Shown piece after piece: positions 1 to 10,157 of a DNA stretch of 64,000 nucleotides. The position numbers and the translations under genes are program-made. Below the pieces are notes generated by a model. That model was given only the letters and a program-made list of their open reading frames with translations, was not told the DNA's origin and searched no databases. The stretch comes from Longimicrobium sp. GTDB lineage: Bacteria > Gemmatimonadota > Gemmatimonadetes > Longimicrobiales > Longimicrobiaceae. The DNA lies in assembly GCF_035474595.1 (NCBI RefSeq), contig NZ_DATIND010000026.1:17277-81276 (forward strand), read 5' to 3'. Every line of letters starts with the position of its first letter. Position 1 is the first letter of the stretch.

Positions 1-1259
1 CTACTGCCGGTACGCCCGCGAATCGTCGAGGTGGCGGTAGCGGTCGCGGAGCTGCGTCTCGCGGCTCACCAGCGGGATCTCGCGGCCGCGGATGAACACG
101 TGCTCCACGCGGGTCAGCAGCTCCAGCGGGTCGCCGTCCCACACCACCACGTTGGCCACCTTCCCCGGCTCCAGCGACCCGTAGCGGTCCGCCACGCCCC
201 AGATCTGCGCGGGGTAGAGGGTCACCGCGCGGAACGCCTCCTCCCACGGGAGCCCGTAGGCCACGGCGTTGCCGGCTTCCTGGCGGATGTTGTACGCCTT
301 GAAGGTCTCGCCGCTGGTGATGGCCACCTGCACGCCGGCCCGGCGCAGGAGCGCGGCGTTCTCGTAGCGCGCGCCCAGCGCCTCGTAGCTGGCGGGAAGG
401 TTGTTCAGCACCTTCACGATCACCGGCACGTGCGCGGCGGCCAGGTCCTGCGCCACCATCCACCCCTCGGTGCCGCCGGAGATGATCAGCTTCAGCCCGT
501 ACTCGCGGGCCACGCGGATGGCCTCCTGGATGTCGGCCGCGCGGTGCGCCTCCACCACCAGCGGAAGGCGCCCGGCCAGCACCGGCTGCAGCGCCTGCAG
601 GTCCAGCCGGCTCACGGAAAGCTCGCGGCTCTCGCCCCGGTCGTAGCTCGCCGGGTTGCGGCCGTACGCCTTCGCGTCCTCCAGCACCTCGCGCAGGCGC
701 ATGATGATGCCGCCGCGGGCGCCGTGCCCCGCGTCGCGCGCGTTCTCGCCGATGCTGGCCCACATCCCCGCGGGGTTGCGGATCAGCATGGTCTCCACGC
801 GGCTGCCGTCCAGGTCCAGCAGCACGCCCTGCCCGGCGATCAGCCCGCCGGTGGGCCGGCTCACCGCGGTCGTCACCCCGGCGATGCGCGTGACCGGGAT
901 CACCATCGACCGGGGATTGAGCCCGTCGGCCACGTTGAAGCCGGCGGCCACGCGGTCGGTGTCCTGCATCCGGAAGTCGTTGGTCTCCTGGACGCCGCCG
1001 ACCTCGACCAGGCCCAGGTTGGTGGAGCTCTCGAAGAGCCCCGGCGTCACCCACTTCCCGCGCGCGTCGATGCGGACGGCACCGGCGGGGATGGCGATGC
1101 CGGCGCCGACGGCGGAGATGCGGCCGTCCTGAATGAGCACGGTGCCGCCGCGGATGGGCGCGCCGGCGGCGGTGTACACGGTGCCGCCCTCGATGGCCAC
1201 GGTCTGCGCCGCGGCGGGGGCCGCGGCCAGGAGCATGGCGGCGGCGACGATTCGGGTTC

Positions 1260-1263
<4 letters not shown>
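1..1263 (-). CDS. Amidohydrolase-family secreted protein with lost metal ligands
   Basis: 420 aa with an Ala-rich signal peptide (about residues 1-20). The N-terminal beta-sandwich, a central region (VEAHRAADI, then SGGTEGW) and the C-terminal LEPGKVANVVVWDGDPL motif place it with the imidazolonepropionase-like amidohydrolases. The usual metal-binding GLxDxHxH is read as GLFESSTN at residues 75-82, so both histidines are replaced (Ser80, Asn82). The later EHGTE-type His and the SSDHP-type Asp also appear missing. It is therefore probably a non-catalytic or altered paralogue. The GTG start overlaps the stop of the upstream amidohydrolase as GTGA, so the two are translationally coupled and may work as a pair. 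Signal-peptide placement supports this start. Fold assignment is secure; function is not known. Confidence 0.85.
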
Positions 1264-2663
<1,400 letters not shown>

Positions 2664-2807
2664 CGGGTCGGGCTCCTGCGTGGGAGATCGGGGAAGATGG
2701 GGATGGATGGGCGCCAAACTAGGCGCGGTGAACGGCGCGTGGCAAGATGGGTGAATACCGTATACATCTTCGTCGTCCCCCCTTTCGGTTCTCTCCGTTT
2801 GAAGATG

Positions 2808-2880
2808 CTGGATCTCACGCGGAGACGCGGAGACGCGGAGGTGTATGGAAGCGCTTCCGCGTCTCCGCGTGAGATCCAGC
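2808..2880. repeat. Hairpin repeat, ACGCGGAG family (full copy)
   Basis: Inverted repeat whose arms begin CTGGATCTCACGCGGAG and end CTCCGCGTGAGATCCAG. The left half holds tandem GGAGACGC units, and the centre is GGAAGCGCTTCC. It lies upstream of both the amidohydrolase operon and the gene at 3112. The same arm sequence recurs at 4961-5032 and, as a half copy, at 5642-5676. Confidence 0.85.
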
Positions 2881-3111
2881 GATGCGGGAGAGGCGCGGAG
2901 GGGCCGGGTGCGCCCACTGTCCCCCCGGCGGACGCCTCCCGTCCCCGCGCGTGGACGCGGCGCCACCGTCCGTTTCGTGCGCGGACGGGCAAAGCCGCGC
3001 GCCCGCTGAAAAATCTCCCATCCGCTTGGGAATACCGGAGATGGCACCGCCCTTGCTCCTTCCACGGCCAAACGGGCGTAGCAGATCGCCGTAACCAGGA
3101 GTTTCTGACCA

Positions 3112-3747
3112 ATGACGAGCAAGCTGACCCTCCCCCTGGCCCTGGTGGTGGCCGCCGCGTTCTCGGCGTCGCCGGCACTGGCCCAGCACGGGAACGGGCA
3201 TGGGAACGGCCGCGGGCACGAGGCCAAGGAGCACGGCCGCGGCCACGACGACCGCGACGGCGACCGCCACACCGATCGGCGTGACGACCGGCGGGACGAC
3301 CGCCGCAGCGACAGCTGGCGCCGCAGCAACGGCACGCTGAGCCGCCGGGTGCCGCCGGGGTGGTGCATCGGGCGCGGGAACCCGCACAACACGGTGGCCA
3401 ACTGCGGCCGCGGCAACAACCGCTACGACCGGCGCTACGATCCGCGCTACCGCGACCAGTACGGCAGCACCAGCGGCCGCACCACGGACCGCTTCGGCCG
3501 CTCGTACGACCCGCGCACCGGCCGCTACTACGATTCGCGCACGGGCCGCTACTACGACTCGCGCGGCAACGTGTACGGCGGTTCGAGCAGCAGCAACCGC
3601 GGCGCGTTCGACGCGTGGAAGCGCAACCACGACGCGCAGTGCCGCGCCCTGGCGCGCCAGCGCCCGCTGGACCTGAGCTACCAGAGCCGGGTGCGCAACC
3701 AGTGCGTGGCCGAGGAGCGCGACGCCCGCCGCCGCTACGGTGTCTGA
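3112..3747 (+). CDS. Secreted Arg/Asp/Tyr-rich basic protein, unknown function
   Basis: 211 aa. A clear signal peptide (MTSKLTLPLALVVAAAF, cleavage near SPALA-QHG) is followed by a His/Gly/Asn segment and then an Arg/Asp-rich low-complexity region with repeats of DRRDDRR and GRYYDSRT. Five Cys remain in the mature chain (WCIGRG, NCGRG, AQCRA and NQCVAE are visible contexts), so disulfides are possible. An AGGAG ribosome-binding site sits about 11 nt upstream. No enzyme motif is visible. It is probably periplasmic or extracellular; no family was recognised. Confidence 0.8.
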   Translation: MTSKLTLPLALVVAAAFSASPALAQHGNGHGNGRGHEAKEHGRGHDDRDGDRHTDRRDDRRDDRRSDSWRRSNGTLSRRVPPGWCIGRGNPHNTVANCGRGNNRYDRRYDPRYRDQYGSTSGRTTDRFGRSYDPRTGRYYDSRTGRYYDSRGNVYGGSSSSNRGAFDAWKRNHDAQCRALARQRPLDLSYQSRVRNQCVAEERDARRRYGV

Positions 3748-3958
3748 CCTCGCCTGACCGGCTGACGGACTTCGGCCCCTCGCCCAATTCACGGGCGGGG
3801 GGCTGATTCTCTTGGGCCTTACGCGGAGACGCGGCGGCGAACCGGATCGCGGCGCAGGTGTAACGTGCGGCGAAGCTGCGGGCGGGATAGAATGGAGACG
3901 ACGAAGCGCGGGAGGGGCCGGTGCCCTTCCCGCGTGCCGTTCAAGGAAAGGCGGAGGG

Positions 3959-4936
3959 ATGACGCGGCAGGAGGTGGAAGCGAGCGCGATCCAGGCGGAG
4001 GCGGGCGGCCCCGTTCCCGGCTGGGGATGGACGGAGACGGCGCTCTCGCTGATGGTGCTCGTGTGGGGCGTGAACTACTCGGTGGTGAAGCACGCGCTGG
4101 CGCAGTTCGATCCGCTGGCCTTCAACGCCCTCCGCTTCTGCATCGCCAGCGTGTTCGTGTGGATGGTGATGCGCGCGCAGGGCGACGTGGGCCGCCCCGA
4201 GCGCCGCGACGTACTCCGGCTGATCGGGCTGGGGATCCTGGGGAACGTGATCTACCAGGGATGCTTCGTGCTGGGGCTCGCGCGGACGCCCGCGGGAAGC
4301 GCCAGCCTGATCCTGGCGGTGAGCCCGGTGATGACCGCGATGCTCTCCGCGCTGACCGGACACGAGCGCCCGGGGTGGCGCACCTGGGGCGGCGCTGCGG
4401 TCGCCATCGGCGGGATCGCGTTGATCACCGGCTCGGGGATCGGGCTGCGCAGCGCGCGCGAGGTCACGGGCGACGTGATCCTGATCTTCGCCGCATTCGC
4501 GTGGGCGGCGTACACCGTCAGCGCCCGGCCGATGGTGCGCAAGTACGGCGCGGTGCGCACCACCGCGTGGACGATGTGGACCGGCGCGGTCGGGCTGGTG
4601 GCGCTCGGCTCGCCCGCGCTGGTGCGGCAGGACTGGGGGAAGGTGGACGTGCTGGACTGGGCGGCGCTGGTGTTCTCGGCGCTCTTCGCCATCGGGCTGG
4701 CATACCTGATCTGGTATCGCGGCGTGGAGCGGATCGGCAACACGCGCACCGCCATCTTCTCCAACCTGAGCCCCGTGGTCGCGGTCGCCTGCGCGGCGGT
4801 GCTGCTGCACGAGCGGCCGTCGGAGTGGGCGCTCCTCGGCGCGATCCTGACCCTCGGTGGCGTGATGATCGTCCGCTCCGACCCCGGCCACGCCTCCCCC
4901 GCGGCGCGCATCATGGAGGCGGAAGCGGCGGACTGA
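3959..4936 (+). CDS. EamA/DMT-family inner-membrane transporter
   Basis: 325 aa with about ten hydrophobic segments in two EamA repeats. The first begins LVWGVNYSVVKHALAQFDPLAFNALRF and the second VILIFAAFAWAAYTVSARPM. The end IFSNLSPVVAVACAAVLLHE is a classic EamA signature. Such proteins export or exchange small metabolites; the substrate is unknown. The ATG at 3959 is preceded by an AGGAAAGGCGGAGGG ribosome-binding site and chosen over the upstream in-frame extension, which runs through repeat-derived sequence. The gene stands alone. Confidence 0.93.
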   Translation: MTRQEVEASAIQAEAGGPVPGWGWTETALSLMVLVWGVNYSVVKHALAQFDPLAFNALRFCIASVFVWMVMRAQGDVGRPERRDVLRLIGLGILGNVIYQGCFVLGLARTPAGSASLILAVSPVMTAMLSALTGHERPGWRTWGGAAVAIGGIALITGSGIGLRSAREVTGDVILIFAAFAWAAYTVSARPMVRKYGAVRTTAWTMWTGAVGLVALGSPALVRQDWGKVDVLDWAALVFSALFAIGLAYLIWYRGVERIGNTRTAIFSNLSPVVAVACAAVLLHERPSEWALLGAILTLGGVMIVRSDPGHASPAARIMEAEAAD

Positions 4937-4960
4937 GGTTTCCGCGTCTTCCGCGCATCG

Positions 4961-5032
4961 CTGGATCTCACGCGGAGACGCGGAGGTGCATGGGAACCCG
5001 CTCCGCGTCTCCGCGGCTCCGCGTGAGGCCAG
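4961..5032. repeat. Hairpin repeat, ACGCGGAG family (full copy)
   Basis: Starts CTGGATCTCACGCGGAGACG and ends with the complementary CTCCGCGTGAGGCCAG arm. It lies between the EamA transporter stop (4936) and the next gene start (5063). It has the same structure and a very similar loop-flanking GGAGGTG(C/T)ATGG as the copy at 2808-2880. Confidence 0.85.
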
Positions 5033-5062
5033 GTTTCTTCAACGAGAGATAGAGTACGGACG

Positions 5063-5602
5063 ATGGCGGAATACACGCTGGTGGCGGACCGGACGGGCGA
5101 ACTGCGGATGGACGCGGCGGCGAAGGAGGAGCGCTACCGCGACGTGGCCGCGCAGATCGAGGCGGTGCTCGCCCCCGAGCGCGACCTGCTGGCGGCGATG
5201 ACCACGGTGGTCTGCCTCCTCCACAACGCGTTCCCCTACTTCTTCTGGACGGGCTTCTACCGCCGGGTGGGCGCCACGCGCCTGCTCGTCGGCCCGTACC
5301 AGGGGACGATGGGGTGCCTGGAGATCGACTTCGCGCGCGGGGTCTGCGGCGCCGCGGCGCGCGAGCGGCGGACGCAGCTCGTCGCGGACGTGAACGCCTT
5401 CCCCGGCCACATCGCCTGCGACTCGGCCTCCGCGTCGGAGATCGTGGTGCCGGTGCTGGACGCGCGCGGCGAGCTGATCGCCGTGCTGGACGTGGACAGC
5501 ACCCTCCCCGCCGCCTTCGACGAGACGGACCAGCGCTGGCTCGAACGGATCGTCACTCTGCTGGCCGGCAAGGAGATTCTCCCCGTCGTCTCGGTCGAAT
5601 GA
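5063..5602 (+). CDS. msrC: Free methionine-(R)-sulfoxide reductase (GAF domain)
   Basis: 179 aa, the usual size for fRMsr (MsrC/YebR). The GAF-domain signature is clear: WTGFYR, then GVCGAAARERRTQLVADV, then FPGHIACDSASASEIVVPV. The three family cysteines are at Cys85, Cys95 and Cys119, matching the redox/catalytic set, so the enzyme should reduce free methionine-(R)-sulfoxide in the cytoplasm. It is flanked by copies of the hairpin repeat on both sides and has no obvious operon partner; the histidine kinase begins about 170 nt downstream. Confidence 0.92.
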   Translation: MAEYTLVADRTGELRMDAAAKEERYRDVAAQIEAVLAPERDLLAAMTTVVCLLHNAFPYFFWTGFYRRVGATRLLVGPYQGTMGCLEIDFARGVCGAAARERRTQLVADVNAFPGHIACDSASASEIVVPVLDARGELIAVLDVDSTLPAAFDETDQRWLERIVTLLAGKEILPVVSVE

Positions 5603-5641
5603 AAGCGCGGCGCGGGGATGCCCGTCCCCGCGCCAACCCCC

Positions 5642-5676
5642 CCGCGTCTCCGCGTCTCCGCGTGAGATCCAGCGAT
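5642..5676. repeat. Half copy of ACGCGGAG hairpin repeat
   Basis: Reads CGCGTCTCCGCGTCTCCGCG then TGAGATCCAGCG. It is the right arm of the elements at 2808 and 4961, without the left arm. It sits between the msrC-type gene and the histidine kinase. Confidence 0.7.
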
Positions 5677-5770
5677 GCCGGGAGAACGCACCGAATCCTG
5701 TCCACGACGGATCGCCGCCGGTATCTTCCGCACCGTTTCCGATCCCCCAGAAATCCCGCCTGATCCGCGC

Positions 5771-6868
5771 ATGGACGACGCACCGGAGACGGACGAGCCG
5801 AACGCCGCGCCGCACGCGCCGCCATCGCGCCTCCCGGGGTCCGTGCGCGCGCTGCTCCGCATCCCCCTCTTCTACAAGATCCTGATCGCCAACGCGGTGC
5901 TGGTGCTGGTCGGCACCCTTTTCGGGACGCTGGTGACCGCGCGCTTCGTGCGCGACGAGCCCGGCGCCTCGCTGCTGGGCTTCACCGGGCTGCTGGCGCT
6001 GATCGGCATCGCCGTCACCCTGCTGGTGAACGCGGTGATCCTCCGCGTGGCGCTGCGCCCGCTGGACGACCTGGAGCGCACCGCCGCCCGCGTGCAGCGC
6101 GGCGAGCTGGACCGGCGCGCCCCCGTCTCTCCCGTGGCCGACCGCGAGCTGGAGCGGCTGCGGCGCACCTTCAACGCCATGCTCGACACCGCCGCCGCGT
6201 ATCGGACGCGGCTGCGCGAGGTGGCCGCGCGCGCCCTGAGCGCGGCCGAGGAGGAGCGCAAGCGCATCGCCCGCGAGCTGCACGACGAGACCGCGCAGAT
6301 GCTGGCCGCGCTCCTGATCCGCATCCGCGTGGTGCGCAACAGCCGCGACCCCGCGCAGATGGAGCCGCTGCTGGACGGGATGCGCGAGGACGTCTCCCGC
6401 GCGCTGGAGGGGATTCGCCGCTTCGCGCGCGGCCTGCGCCCGCCCGCGCTCGACGAGCTGGGGCTGGTTCCGGCCATCGAGGGCCACGCCCGCTCGCTGG
6501 AGGAGATCGCCGGGTTGAAGGTGGAGCTGCGCGCCGACGACGTGGCCGGCGACCTCCCGCCCGAGGCGGAGCTGGCCACCTACCGCATCGTGCAGGAGGC
6601 GCTCTCCAACGTTGTCCGCCACGCACGCGCCACCCGCGCGACCGTCACGCTGGCGCACGAGCGCGGCCGCCTCGTCGTCACGGTGGAGGACGACGGGCGC
6701 GGCTTCGACCCGGACAATGTGATGTCGACGGAGGGCGGGGGACTGGGGTTGTTCGGGATGAAGGAGCGGGCGGGCTACATCGGCGGGCGGGTGGAGGTCG
6801 CCAGCACCCCCGGCACGGGCACCCGCGTCCGCGCCGAGATCCCGCTGCACGACGAGACACCGGAGTAA
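5771..6868 (+). CDS. Membrane sensor histidine kinase, HisKA_3 (NarX/DegS type)
   Basis: 365 aa. Two transmembrane segments (about 35-56 and 68-92) are separated by a very short external loop and followed by a HAMP-like segment (LRPLDDLERTAARVQRGELDRR). The dimerisation/phosphoacceptor helix contains RIARELHDETAQ with His171. The HATPase_c domain shows the N box YRIVQEALSNVVRHA, the G1 box VEDDGRGFD and GGGLGLFGMKERA. The tiny periplasmic loop suggests sensing within the membrane or by a partner. No response regulator is adjacent, so it is an orphan here. The ATG at 5771 is preferred to 5675 because the extra 32 residues are repeat-derived and not family-like. Confidence 0.9.
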   Translation: MDDAPETDEPNAAPHAPPSRLPGSVRALLRIPLFYKILIANAVLVLVGTLFGTLVTARFVRDEPGASLLGFTGLLALIGIAVTLLVNAVILRVALRPLDDLERTAARVQRGELDRRAPVSPVADRELERLRRTFNAMLDTAAAYRTRLREVAARALSAAEEERKRIARELHDETAQMLAALLIRIRVVRNSRDPAQMEPLLDGMREDVSRALEGIRRFARGLRPPALDELGLVPAIEGHARSLEEIAGLKVELRADDVAGDLPPEAELATYRIVQEALSNVVRHARATRATVTLAHERGRLVVTVEDDGRGFDPDNVMSTEGGGLGLFGMKERAGYIGGRVEVASTPGTGTRVRAEIPLHDETPE

Positions 6869-6872
6869 AGCG

Positions 6873-6950
6873 GAATCACACGGAGGGAACGGAGGAAGCG
6901 GAGGAATTGCGATGAGTCCTCCGCTTCCTTCGTTCCCTCCGTGTGATTCT
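6873..6950. repeat. Hairpin repeat, ACGGAGGGAACGG variant, between convergent genes
   Basis: Arms AATCACACGGAGGGAACGGA and its complement TCCCTCCGTGTGATT, with internal GGAAGCGGAGG/CCTCCGCTTCC pairing. It begins 4 nt after the histidine-kinase stop and faces the convergent ABC gene end, so a bidirectional terminator role is possible. A close variant is at 51652-51719. Confidence 0.8.
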
Positions 6951-7014
6951 AATCTTTTATACGGAATCCGCCGGAAGCATCAGTGCAGCTCGCCGAATCA
7001 CGTGCTGCCGTGCC

Positions 7015-7084
7015 GATAGATCCTTCGGCCTGCAACCTCTCGTGCAGACGCTGGTTACGGTGTGGCCGGCCTCAGGATGACGTC
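7015..7084 (+). repeat. 70-bp dispersed element (GATCCTTCGG...GGATGACGTC), copy 1
   Basis: Begins ATAGATCCTTCGGCCTGCAA and ends GGTGTGGCCGGCCTCAGGAT then GACGTC, with a variable centre. It is one of five copies seen here; the others are at 20335, 26064, 26215 and 27667. It lies in the intergenic space at the 3' end of the ABC gene. Confidence 0.8.
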
Positions 7085-7131
7085 GGGCGGGGGGCGGCGC
7101 GGAAGCACAGACTCATTTTCCGGATCCGGTA

Positions 7132-8964
7132 TTAGTCTGACTCCTCTTCGTCCGCCTCCTGGCTGCGCCACAGCGCGCGGAAGCGTCCGCCGGGCTTGGC
7201 AACCAGTTCCGCCCAGGTGCCGCTCTCCACCAGGCGCCCGGACTCCATCACGTGGATGGCGTCGGCGTCGCGGACGCTGGAGAGACGGTGGGTGATGAGG
7301 AGGATGGTGACGTGGCCGTGCAGCGCGCCGATGGCGTCACGGATGCGCCGCTCGTTCTCGGTGTCGAGCGCGCTGGTGGCTTCGTCCAGGATGAGCAGCG
7401 CGGGGCGGCGCAGGAGCGCGCGGGCCAGCGCCAGCCGCTGCCGCTCGCCGCCGGAAAGGCGCACGCCGCGGTCGCCGATCACCGTCTCCATCCCCTGCGG
7501 CAGCGCGTCCACGAAGCCGTCCGCCGCCGCTTGGCGCAGCGCCTCGCGCATCTCCGCGTCGGTCGCGCCGGGGCGCGCCCAGAGGAGGTTGGCGCGCACG
7601 GTGTCGTGGAAAAGGACGGTGTCCTGCGCCACGTACCCGATCCCCTCGCGCCACCCGCGCATCCATTCCTCGTCCAGCACCCGCCCGTCCACCACCACGC
7701 GGCCCGACCTCGGGGGTACGAGCCCCATCACCAGGTCGGCCACGGTAGTCTTCCCCGATCCGGAGGGGCCCACGATGGCCGTCGTCCTCCGCGCCCCGAT
7801 CTCCAGGTCCACCCCGCCGACCGCGTCGCGCTCCACGCCGGGGTAGCCGAACGAGACGCCTTCGAAGCGGATCCCCCGTGCCAGCGCGTGCACGGGCTCG
7901 CCGGGGGAGAGGCGCTCGCGCTCGGCCTCCAGCGCGGCGATGCGCCCGGTGACGTACTCGTACGCGGGAAGGTCGTGCAGCAGCAGCTGGTGGTACGTCT
8001 GCAGGTTCTGCAGCCGCGGGACCACGCGGAAGAAGATGAAGGCCAGCAGCAGCGTGGAGGCGCCGGGGAGCTTCAATACGGCCACCGACACCCAGGTCAC
8101 CACGCCGAGCAGCACCACCGAGCCGATGCTGAACAGCGCGCGCGAGTCGCCATAGATGCGGGTGGCGTGCAGGTGCACGTCGGCCGCGTGCTGCGCGGCG
8201 GCGCCGAAGAGCGCCACGTTGCGCTCCTCGGCGCCGTAGCTCTTCACCGTCTTCATGCTCTGCAGGTGCTCGCTGGCGGCGGCGGTCATCTCGGCGTGCG
8301 CCTCGCGCAGCCCCTCGCCGTGGCGGCGGACGGAGCGCGAGTAGCCGCGCAGCGCCACCAGCAGCACCGCGCCGCACCCGGCGGCCACCAGCGACGCGGG
8401 GACGGAGACGCGCAGCGCCAGCGCGAAGTACGCGAGCGAAACGAGCAGGAAGGTGAGAACGGAGATGAGGTACGACGAGCTGCGCGCGCACCGGTCGCAC
8501 TCGCCGGTGAGCGCGTGCACCAGGTCCGACGAGCGGATGCGGGTGAAGTGCAGCCAGCGCGCGCCGGCGATGGCCGCGTAGAGGCGGCGGCGGAAGGTGA
8601 GCGCGGTGGCCTGTTCCAGGCGCCACGCGGCCAGGTTCTGCGCGCGGGTGACCAGCGCGCTCGCCGCGGTGATGGCGACGAAGAGCCCGAGCACCGCCGC
8701 CAGCGTGGGCCGCAGCCCCACCGTCGCCAGCGCGTGCCGGGCCAGCCCGCCCATCCTCCCCGCGGAGCCGGCGGGAGCGGGAAGGCCGACGGCGGTGAGG
8801 AGCGGCACCAGCATCACCACGCCCGCGGCCTCGAAGCCGGCCGCGGCGAGCGACAGGACCAGCGACGCCACCACCCGCCGCGCGTCCAGCCGCCAGAGCT
8901 CGCGCAGCAGCGCGGGAAGGACGCGCCGCAGCGGCGGGCGCGCGGTGTCGCCGGTGGCGCTCAT
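7132..8964 (-). CDS. ABC exporter of the lasso-like cluster (D-type, TM + ATPase)
   Basis: 610 aa. An N-terminal exporter membrane domain with about six TM segments (roughly 30-330) is fused to an ATPase domain: Walker A GPSGSGKTT at about 399, signature LSGGERQ at about 503, Walker B LLILDEATSALD and an ITHRL H-loop. There is no N-terminal C39 peptidase, so it exports rather than cleaves. It is last in the nine-gene RiPP operon, and its ATG overlaps the stop of the nucleotidyltransferase gene as ATGA. Lasso clusters commonly encode such a D protein for export and immunity. The cargo here is inferred to be the modified peptide. Confidence 0.9.
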   Translation of the reverse strand: MSATGDTARPPLRRVLPALLRELWRLDARRVVASLVLSLAAAGFEAAGVVMLVPLLTAVGLPAPAGSAGRMGGLARHALATVGLRPTLAAVLGLFVAITAASALVTRAQNLAAWRLEQATALTFRRRLYAAIAGARWLHFTRIRSSDLVHALTGECDRCARSSSYLISVLTFLLVSLAYFALALRVSVPASLVAAGCGAVLLVALRGYSRSVRRHGEGLREAHAEMTAAASEHLQSMKTVKSYGAEERNVALFGAAAQHAADVHLHATRIYGDSRALFSIGSVVLLGVVTWVSVAVLKLPGASTLLLAFIFFRVVPRLQNLQTYHQLLLHDLPAYEYVTGRIAALEAERERLSPGEPVHALARGIRFEGVSFGYPGVERDAVGGVDLEIGARRTTAIVGPSGSGKTTVADLVMGLVPPRSGRVVVDGRVLDEEWMRGWREGIGYVAQDTVLFHDTVRANLLWARPGATDAEMREALRQAAADGFVDALPQGMETVIGDRGVRLSGGERQRLALARALLRRPALLILDEATSALDTENERRIRDAIGALHGHVTILLITHRLSSVRDADAIHVMESGRLVESGTWAELVAKPGGRFRALWRSQEADEEESD

Positions 8965-10157
8965 CCGCCGCGCCTCCCGCCGTGGCGCATCAGGAGCCGC
9001 ACGGGCCGCAGCACGCGGTAGAGGGGGAAGAGCGCGTCGGGGAGATGCGCCCAGCGCCAGTCCTCCGGCGACGGGCCGAAGAGCCAGCGCCCGGCGTAGC
9101 GCGCGCGGTCCATCGTCCCGTCGCGCGCGCGGAGGTTGAACGCCAGGTTCGCCGCCGTATCCTCCCCCTCGTCCCCCGTCTCCTCGAACATCCGCCGCAC
9201 CGCCTCGTCCGCCAGCCTGGAGAGCGCCGCGTCTCCCTCGATCTCCCGTACCACCGCGGGCGGCAACGGCGCGTCCAGAAGCCGCCGCGCGAGCGACAGT
9301 CCCAGGAGAACCGTCCGCCGCGCGCGCGCCTGCGTCGCACGCTCGAGCACCGTGGCGACGTCCCCGCGCTGGCCGCGGAGGAGCGCGGCGACGGCGGCCA
9401 GCCACTCCAGCCGCTTCCACCGGTGCTTGGCGCCGTGGACGCAGAGGACGAGGAGGAGATCGTCATCCCCCAGCGTCCGCATCGCGCCGCCGCCGACGGG
9501 GACGGATTGCGCGCGGCGCATCAGGCCGTGCGTCTCCACCGGCATGCAGAAGCGCTCGGACGAGACGCGCGCGTGCAGCTCGACCAGCAGCTCCGTCTGG
9601 CGATGCACGAGCGGGTAATCCCCATCCACGCGCCGGAAGTAGCGCTCCTGCGCGGGCGAAAGGGCGAGGGCGGGTGCATATCCCTGCGCGTCGAGCACCC
9701 CGAGCGCGCGCGGGACGTCGCCGGGCCGCACGAGGAGATCGAGATCGACGAAGGAGCGCAGCGACAGGTCTCCGTACGCCTGGACGGCGAGCGCCGGCCC
9801 CTTGTACGCCAGTACCTCGATCCCCGCGGCGCCGAGCGCGGCCAGGAGCCGGCGCAGCTCGGCGGCGAGGCGGAGCGCGCGGTGCACCTCGTCGCGGTTG
9901 CGCGCGCGCAGCTCCGCGGACACCTCGGCGGGGAGCGGGGCGTCCGCGAGATGGCGGTGCAGGAGCGGGATCATCCGGTGCCGCTCCGCCAGGGCGAAGA
10001 CGTGCGGCCACTCCATCCCCCCGAGCGAAGCATCATCCTCCGCCGTCCCCATCCGCGCGGCCCGGAGGAGAAGCTCGCGCGCAGAGACGGGGCGCCGCTC
10101 CGCATCCCCCCGATCGGCCCGATCCGCCGTCCGCGCATGCCCGTCCGCCGCCGCCAT
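8961..10157 (-). CDS. Nucleotidyltransferase-family protein (NTP_transf_5-like) in RiPP operon
   Basis: 398 aa. The signature LAYKGPALAVQAYGDLSLRSFVDLDLLVRP matches the NTP_transf_5 type of nucleotidyltransferase-fold proteins, with the DLDLLV acidic pair as likely metal ligands. Homologues of this family recur in lasso clusters with kinase genes, such as the N gene of the paeninodin type, but their role is not settled. The start overlaps the methyltransferase stop; GTG at 10160 or ATG at 10157 would both serve, and ATG is chosen as a TGATG junction. Function could be nucleotidylation of the peptide or an accessory role; this is inference. Confidence 0.82.
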   Translation of the reverse strand: MAAADGHARTADRADRGDAERRPVSARELLLRAARMGTAEDDASLGGMEWPHVFALAERHRMIPLLHRHLADAPLPAEVSAELRARNRDEVHRALRLAAELRRLLAALGAAGIEVLAYKGPALAVQAYGDLSLRSFVDLDLLVRPGDVPRALGVLDAQGYAPALALSPAQERYFRRVDGDYPLVHRQTELLVELHARVSSERFCMPVETHGLMRRAQSVPVGGGAMRTLGDDDLLLVLCVHGAKHRWKRLEWLAAVAALLRGQRGDVATVLERATQARARRTVLLGLSLARRLLDAPLPPAVVREIEGDAALSRLADEAVRRMFEETGDEGEDTAANLAFNLRARDGTMDRARYAGRWLFGPSPEDWRWAHLPDALFPLYRVLRPVRLLMRHGGRRGG